From Nymphaea colorata (Eukaryota; Streptophyta; Magnoliopsida; Nymphaeales; Nymphaeaceae), in contig NC_045143.1 in NCBI RefSeq assembly GCF_008831285.2, positions 11,233,503-11,297,502 on the forward strand: 64,000 nucleotides of DNA. The letters run 5' to 3'. The notes under the pieces were generated by a model. It saw only the letters and a program-made list of their open reading frames with translations, was not told where the DNA came from and did no database searches. Both the position numbers and the translations under genes were made by a program. This document shows, in pieces, positions 1 through 64,000 of this stretch. Every line of letters starts with the position of its first letter. Position 1 is the stretch's first letter.

Positions 1-196
1 TGACTAGACACTCTCAATCAACCAAACTCAAGTTTGACTTAGGACGAAAAAACAAAAAATAAATTTTGTTTGCAAGTGAGGTCAAACATTCGGTCGAGCA
101 AGTGGCAGGTCATAGGTCATTGGTCACGGTATAGATTTTTTTTCAAAAAAACAAGTGAACAGTTAAAAATTATAATATTTTCCTATTTAATTTCCT
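1..196. other. Upstream region, nothing recognised
   Basis: AT-rich sequence upstream of the promoter motifs. No gene or repeat recognised. Confidence 0.5.
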
Positions 197-400
197 TGAC
201 GTCAGCCAATCTTCCACAGGGAGGTGAAGGGTGGCGAGACCATCGTGGATAAGATCGTGTTGAGGGAAGCAGAGGCGGGCTCCACCGCTGTTGGATTCCA
301 ACGGAAAAGGGTGAAAGAGTAATAATATGTAAGAGTAGGGTTATTACTGTAAATTATTGCTTCATATGGTTGATGAGAAGGGTCGGTGGGTTCTTATAAA
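197..400 (+). promoter_or_regulatory. Probable VIH core promoter: TGACGTCA, CCAAT and TATA
   Basis: A palindromic TGACGTCA (197-204), the core bound by plant TGA/bZIP factors, sits one base before CCAAT (206-210). TATAAA follows at 395-400. An ATG-free, GA-rich stretch begins just after, so transcription probably starts near 425-435. The motifs are seen directly; the start site is inferred. Confidence 0.5.
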
Positions 401-429
401 GAAAAGGGTAAAACAGGAATCAGCAATCG

Positions 430-1046
430 AGAGAGAAGAGAGAAATTAAAATAAAAAAAGAAGAAAAAAGAGAAAAGAGTTGAGAGGATTTTTGTTCTAC
501 GTCCACATCGCCCGCCGATTCGGAATCCTCAAGAAGCCACTGAGCGTCGAGCGAGGCCCACAGCCACAGTGCGGCCTAACGCCCGCCCCGTTTCCCTTCG
601 CTTCCCTTTCAAAAACCGAACGACGCGGACTGCAGGAGGAACCGAGCGCCGCCTTCATTCTGTATTTCCCTTCGCTTCACTTTCAAAAAATACCGAACGA
701 CGGGGACTGAAGAAGGAACCGACAGAACAAGAAGGACCGCTTTCATTCCGTCTTGTTTAGATACGAAGGAGGAGCCAGATCGTCGCCTTTTCGTCTCCTC
801 GTCGTCGTCATTTTCTTTTGCCCGAGTAGACCGTCGTCCGGTCGGCCGTCGTCGGAGAGAGAATTTCAGGCATATCCATCTGCAAGAAAAAGGAGGAAGG
901 AAAAAGGAAGCTGATCTTTTCCTTTTGTCGTGACGCGAGGACCGTCTTTACCGGCAAGAAAAGGAGACAAGAAGAAGGAGAAGCTCTGGAAGTTTTCGTC
1001 CATTCGGATTTCATCGTCGTTTCCGTGGCGCTTGAAGTCTTGGCGG

Positions 1047-1109
<63 letters not shown>

Positions 1110-1369
1110 CGTGACGTGGAGGTTTCGTGCTGGAAGCAGTGGTCACGTGGTCAGGAGGAGCCGAAAGAAAAGGAGCGAGATACTTCCGTTTCTCCTTTCT
1201 CCATCTATTGTTTTCCTCTGCTCTTTGTGCACAAAGAAGGAAGCCACCAAACAAGCAGCCGGTGAAGGGTAGGTATTCGGGTTCGTTTGGCCTAGAAAAA
1301 ACTCAGACGTAGAGGATCGTTATTCGTTTTTGGCATAGATAGGAAAGAGAAGCAGAAGAAGAACGCAAT
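430..1369 (+). other. Probable long 5' leader of VIH, free of ATG
   Basis: Scanning every line from 401 to 1369 shows no ATG on the plus strand, so the start at 1370 is the first AUG of a transcript begun near the TATA box. The leader holds an imperfect tandem duplication of about 74 bp (starting 591 and 665, each TTTCCCTTCGCTTC then CTTTCAAAAA) and a long (GA)n tract. Purine-rich runs dominate. An intron in the leader cannot be excluded. Confidence 0.6.
1050..1107 (+). repeat. (GA)n microsatellite in the 5' leader
   Basis: About 28 uninterrupted AG/GA units. Long GA tracts in plant leaders are known binding sites for BASIC PENTACYSTEINE factors; any role here is inference. Confidence 0.9.
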
Positions 1370-59270
<57,901 letters not shown>

Positions 59271-59354
59271 AGAAGTTGCAATCAGTTCACATTTTTCTGC
59301 AATTGCAGTTTGATTCTTTTCTTATTTGTAAAAGCAATTTTGGTAACGATCCCA

Positions 59355-59360
59355 AATAAA
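59355..59360 (+). terminator. Likely poly(A) signal of VIH
   Basis: AATAAA lies 85 bp after the stop codon, in T-rich sequence. A second AATAAA-like site is near 59574. Confidence 0.6.
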
Positions 59361-60060
59361 AGCTTCGGTCAAGTTTGAGGTTCTCAATGAGAGAATTTTT
59401 ACAGTAGCTGTACGATTTTCTGAATGGAAATGTACTTTTTTTCCTTTATGAAGGAGAAACAGACCAATCTGACCTGCTCATGCTAGCTTAACGGACCTTG
59501 TCGCCTTGCCTCTCTGATGCTACATACCTACTCTCTTTAATCTGAAGAGCCTGAGGAATCTCCTTCCCAGAAAAAAATAAAAGTAAAAATACAAGCGCCG
59601 GTATCAATATCCAAAACACAATTTTGTCTAATCTTGTTCTTTCTCTTCTGTTTAATGAGAAATCCGAACACTTTATTGCCAATCTTTTCTTTTCCCTCTA
59701 TTTTTCATCCAATAAAAATAAATTAGTACTAGTTGGCAAATGTAATTTCCCCAAACAAGGCACGGATATATTTGTTACTTGTAATATGGTGCGTAAGGAT
59801 TTTTGGCACCTTAGCCTCGTTATTAAGGGGATCGGTCTAGGAGATAACATTTATTGGTTCTGTAAACTTTTAAATGTTTGGAATGTTACAAGTCCATTTT
59901 AGCATCGGTCTAGGAGATAACATTTATTGGTTCTGTAAACTTTTAAATGTTTGGAATGTTACAAGTGCATTTTAGCTGTTGGAGCATGTCTCGGTGTAAT
60001 TGACACCTTCAAGCTGAGTATCTCATTTGGTTGTTTTGGGCTTGACACAGTGACGCAGGG
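59361..60060. other. Region between VIH and the LINE
   Basis: No gene recognised. Contains a 73-bp tandem duplication (59831-59903 and 59904-59976, ATCGGTCTAGGAGATAACAT...), differing at one or two bases. Confidence 0.7.
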
Positions 60061-60239
60061 AATAGACGACGGCAACACGAATGGGAGATAGTGGGGCCCT
60101 GAGTTTCCTCCTTTTGCCGGTGGTCAGCAAGCCCTTTCCACAGTTCCACTGGTCTGTCCTCCTGGGCTTCTATGGTGGCGAAAAACACGGAAGATACTAC
60201 GGGATGTCACCCAGAGACACCCAGAGATTGAAATTAAGG

Positions 60240-60888
60240 AAGAAAATGGACAGAAACGTCTCTTTTTGTCCAAGCTAGCCTATGAAGAACTGAAACGGCC
60301 GTTCAGGTACTCGACGATTGCAACCCTAGTTTGTTGGAGGCCGGAATCGTCTGAACTACAGTTTCATCTTCACAGCGCTTCGAGCCCAATGGCCTGGTAT
60401 GCACTCTCTGCGTTGTTCTTCTGTTGGGAAAAGCCTTTTTTAATTTGTGCCCCTTCAGAAGAGGACATCGTGGCTATAACCGATCTTGGTAGATGGAAGA
60501 TTGGCCACCGTCTACTCATTGCCAATAGGTGGGAGCCGGCTCCCCATTGAAAACCGATGCGGCTAACAAAATCTGGATTAGGTTCCCTGATCGCCCCACT
60601 CTGTTCTGGCAACCTAGGGTTCACAAAAACCCTGCTTCCATAATGGGAGCGATCTTCGTTGGGGTTGATCCCTTCACCAAGGAGAGGTCATGCCTCAACT
60701 TTGCTCGTAGTCTAATTGAGGTCCCCTTGGGGTTCATCCCTGTCCTTGAGGTGAAGCTTGTCCTAGAAGAACAGAAGGTTATAGTGCAGGCAATTGAGTG
60801 CGAATCGAGGATTCGTTTTTGTTCAGAATGCAGGTCTACCAGCCATTTCAGGTTCGTCTGCATGGCTCGGAAGGTGCTGTCTCTATAA
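60240..60888 (+). pseudogene. LINE ORF1 remnant (DUF4283 and zinc knuckle)
   Basis: KLAYEELKRPFRYSTIATLV...DLGRWKIGHRLLIANRWEP, then after a frameshift IWIRFPDRPTLFW and CSECRSTSHFRFVC, a CX2CX4HX4C knuckle. ORF1 proteins bind LINE RNA. This copy is broken. Confidence 0.75.
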
Positions 60889-61605
60889 ACGCCCTCTAGT
60901 TCCCAAGCTGTTTTGGCTATAGGAGAGGAATGGAAAACGGTTCGAATGCCCAAGAAGAAAAACCCCAGCTCTCTAAGAAGGTCCCTGTAACTAAATCATC
61001 TAACAGATTGGACTCCTTGCTGTAGGAGACAGAGGAGAAATCTGATCAGATCGGTGCTGCTCCATCCCAGTAATCCCCTTCGACTGGTGAACACGATGCA
61101 CCAAAGCCTGCGGCTAAGGTCCCTCAGCAGCTTGAGTTCCCCCCGCACCAGTAGTGCAGGGCACTCCGAACACCCTATAGCGGAGAAGGAAACATAAGCA
61201 TTGGCTTCCCTTCAACAGGTTGAAGGGCTTACTTCTCCCATCGTGGCCGCAGGCCCCTTGATGGCAAGCAAAATTGCTGGAAACAAAGGTATTTCAGATC
61301 GTTCTAGTCCCTCGTTGGATGATAGAAACATGAAAGACAATGAAAAAAAATGTGCCCTCAAACACAAGGAGGCTTGATCCGAACATAGCCGATAGCGCTC
61401 TGCCTCCAGACAAGGAAATGGAAGATCAATCCAGCGAGGAGGAAGATACCTAGTGTTTGATGAATGAAGATTCTTCAATAGACTTGGAGAGTGAGGAATT
61501 CTTGCTTGAATCAGAGCCTAATGATAACTGCATGGGGGATGCTTGCCCAGAAGGGGGATTGAATGTCGCTGATGGCCAGGGTGGGAGGGGAGAATCTAGC
61601 CCTCA

Positions 61606-63144
61606 TTAATGAAGATCCTCTCATGGAATTCCGAGGGCTAGCGAGGAAGCTAGCTCAGCGTGACTGCATGGACATCATCAGGAAAGCCAACCTGGTTCTT
61701 GCGTTCTTAGTTGATACCAAGCTCACATGAGATCGGCTTGAGAAATTCAGTACTGCCTTTCAGGACAGTGACTAAATTTCCAATCTACAAGAGGATGGGC
61801 TAGACCAGATGGAATCCCAATTTGGTTGAGGTTCTTGCAGTTGTTGTTAAGCTACATTGGTGATTCTTACCCTCAAACAGCGCCTCTTCTAATAGAGTAT
61901 TTGGGGTTGTAGGGGTCTACCTAGATCGTGATTTCAGACGTCGAGTCCAACAATTTGGTCAACTTAGTGCTGACTTAGGCTTGGTCTCCCGGTCATTAGT
62001 ATGGCAGACTTTAACTTTGTTCGTGGTGAATGGGAGAAGAAGGGCAAACCTCCAGCCTTGAGGGCTTGCCTTGCTTGTTCTCGCTTTATCTCACGGCATA
62101 ATTTCACCGAAATCTTTATACTTGGACGAACAACAGATCTGCGGGGAACAATGTTATGAGCGAATTGGACAGATGCCTTGTCTCCGCAAGTCCACTGGCC
62201 CTAGCTAAGTGGCTCCAAGAAGATTGTCTCTACAGCTATGTCCATGGAGTCCAGTGGTTGCCCGATGATTAGGCTGTTGTCCAAACATGACAGGACCAGA
62301 AGAGACCTCAGAAGCTGGAGCAGAAATGATTCGGCTAATCTAACAAAAATCATTAGCAGATTGCGTACTCAAATTGGTCAGGTCCAGCAGCGCAGCGAGA
62401 GAGAACGGGTGATTGGCGGAGAGTGTGAACCTAAGGTTGAACTAAGTAGGCTTCTGTTGTTAGAAGAAGCCTAGGTCATGCAGTCCAAAATGACGTGGCT
62501 CCAAGGAGGAGATATGAACTATAAATTCTTCCATGCCATGGTCAAAGGATGGCAGAGGAAAAAAACACATTTCTACCGTCTCTTATGCTGGGGAAACTTA
62601 TTGCGAGCCTGAAGACATATTTCAGGCCTGCACGGCTGCACCCGTTGCTTTTCTGATCTCCTTGGAGCATCTCAGGCCTCGGGCAACCTCCCGTCCTCAC
62701 TGGTAGAGGCCTCCTGGTCTCCCAAGCTGAAAATGACAGAATTTCTGCCCCCATTGCTGACGCTGAAATCGAGTGGCAGTACTGAAATCTGACAAAGAGT
62801 CTACCCCTTGGCCGGATGGGCTTAGTAACAAGTTCTATCAAGACTTCTGCCCATTCTTAAAGATGATCTAGCTTGTACGACCAGGAATTTGTTAACTACA
62901 GGTTGCATAGTAAAAAGTATTAACAATACTCATATTGTGGTTGTCCCTAAAGTTCATGGTGCTGTTCAGATTAAAAAGTTTAGACCTATTTTCCTTTTAA
63001 ACAGCGTCTTGAAGTTTATCAATAGAATCATGGTCGCTAGCATGCAACCGATACTTGATAGAATTCTGTCCCCCAACCAAAATGCTTTCATGAAGGGCAG
63101 ATGTATACAGGATAACATTTTTAGTGGCCTCGAAGTCGTCCAGC
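61606..63144 (+). pseudogene. LINE ORF2 remnant (endonuclease and N-terminal reverse transcriptase)
   Basis: KILSWNSEG then, in another frame, RKLAQRDCMDIIRKANLVLA matches the start of the apurinic-type endonuclease. TWLQGGDMNYKFFHAMVKG (about 62490-62550) is the linker typical of plant L1. [40 protein letters not shown] and [15 protein letters not shown] are reverse-transcriptase fingers and palm start. ORF2 would nick target DNA and copy LINE RNA. Confidence 0.8.
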
Positions 63145-63979
63145 ACTTGGTGGAATTGCCACATATGAAATTGAGCACAATTTTGCAAAGAAATATCCCA
63201 CTTGTTTCTCAAGAAAAGATAGGAAACATGCTCAATATCATTTGATGGAATAGTTGTCTCAGCTCTTTGTTGTTTGGGGTTTCGGATTCGGATAAACACG
63301 ATCAAACAATTCCCAACCATGGTTCTTGCAGATCAGATCATTTATATAGGATACAAAAAGAAACTCCAGATATCGATATCTTTCTCTTTGAATGAGATGT
63401 CAATTCGAGATATTGTTTCATTATATATCTTACAACTAGAATCCCTCTTTTTTTCGATCCAGTTCCTCCACCAGAGGCATGATACACTTTTTAGTTATTG
63501 GGAGGATTCAAGTACTCTCTTTCGGATCCATGAAGCAACTTTCAAAGATCTTTTCCCTTTTGGAAGATACAAGAACGAAACAGTCAACCTATTGATATTG
63601 GGAGACCAAAAAGATTCTTCCAATGTATCATTTCTGGGTCCAATGGAATTCATAGGTATAGTAAGATGCCTCATCAAATGGAGATTTTTTCTTTCGAGCA
63701 TATTTCGATTGTTAATACGATATATACTGCGACTACATGTAGTACTACACCTTTGATCATGAAAGTGAAATATTGATTGCCTGTTCAACCCTTTGAATCA
63801 CGTGAAAGCATGATACTTCAAGTTTGGGGGCCAAGCAGTTTCACAAAACATTCTTGGTGGAAAAAAATGTGAGTGAAATACACCACTGAATTGAATTTGG
63901 TCCATGAATCTAAGAAATATCGAGAATTTTTTATCTCTCTCAATTCAAAAATGTAGGATTTGAATTGATGTCATTTCAT
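63145..63979 (-). pseudogene. ycf2: Plastid ycf2 5' fragment (NUPT)
   Basis: On the minus strand, an ATG at 63979-63977 begins a sequence matching the N-terminus of plastid ycf2 at DNA level, but the third codon is TGA. Further in: [34 protein letters not shown] and SFLYLPKGK; after a junction near 63275-63300, [16 protein letters not shown] and [14 protein letters not shown]. Relative to my recollection of ycf2, about 170 bp is missing at that junction, with some 20 bp of unrelated filler. Homology probably continues past the window end into the ycf2 leader. Confidence 0.9.
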
Positions 63980-64000
63980 TGATTTCTCCTAAACGAAAGA

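Larger units (their letters stand above)
60060..63144 (+). mobile_element. Degenerate L1-type LINE, 3' part lost
   Basis: Domains in LINE order: ORF1 with DUF4283-like and zinc-knuckle parts (60240-60880), an endonuclease start (about 61606-61730), then reverse-transcriptase N-terminal blocks (62480-63144). Frameshifts and stops are dense. The element stops at the ycf2 fragment, before the catalytic YADD region. No poly(A) tail or target duplication is visible. Confidence 0.85.

Noticed and set aside
480-710. Open frame of 76 codons in the VIH leader, a possible upstream ORF
   Set aside because: It begins with TTG, not ATG, and overlaps a tandem duplication. The leader has no ATG and the peptide has no recognisable feature.
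63274-63756. 160-codon plus-strand frame
   Set aside because: It is the antisense shadow of the ycf2 fragment on the minus strand.

Overview
This is nuclear DNA of a flowering plant. The evidence is a single plant-type gene with about 30 GT-AG introns, several Ty1/copia retrotransposons primed by the plant initiator-tRNA site TGGTATCAGAGC, hAT and MITE transposons, a degenerate plant LINE, and plastid fragments (rbcL, ycf2) lying in nuclear surroundings. The species cannot be named from the sequence. The AT-rich, transposon-swollen introns suggest a lineage that tolerates very long introns.

One host gene fills most of the window (about 0.4-59.4 kb, + strand). It is an apparently intact inositol-pyrophosphate kinase/phosphatase of the PPIP5K/Vip1 family, the orthologue of Arabidopsis VIH1/VIH2. 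I placed 30 coding exons. Together they total 3,159 nt and stay in one frame, giving 1,052 residues plus a stop, close to the usual plant length. The kinase half (about residues 10-320) and the histidine-acid-phosphatase half (about 360-900) both keep their signature residues. A TATA box lies near 395, and the roughly 970 nt that follow contain no ATG until the true start at 1370. The poly(A) signal is near 59355.

The rest is repeats, mostly inside three giant introns. Intron 6 (9.3-16.7 kb) has a decayed copia fragment, MITEs embedded in (TA)n tracts, and hAT-type MITEs. Intron 10 (21.7-30.5 kb) has a minus-strand copia element with a perfect 5-bp target duplication. A plus-strand copia is nested in it, and one large deletion removed the facing halves of both. 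The intron also holds a hAT MITE with a perfect 8-bp duplication. Intron 20 (35.8-50.9 kb) has an old non-autonomous LTR element. Inside it is a decayed copia that itself contains a plastid rbcL fragment and a GC-rich TIR insert. Next to it is a hAT transposon (42020-49822, perfect 8-bp duplication) split by a very young copia element whose two LTRs differ only in a GA run.

Downstream of the gene (60-64 kb) lies a degenerate L1-type LINE. It ends abruptly against a reversed 5' piece of plastid ycf2.

I found no previously undescribed multi-gene system. The most interesting signals are: the long ATG-free leader; the link between the hAT transposase element and a dispersed MITE family carrying a shared palindrome; a hairpin just upstream of the TATA box in three LTRs of apparently different copia families; and plastid DNA inside transposable elements.
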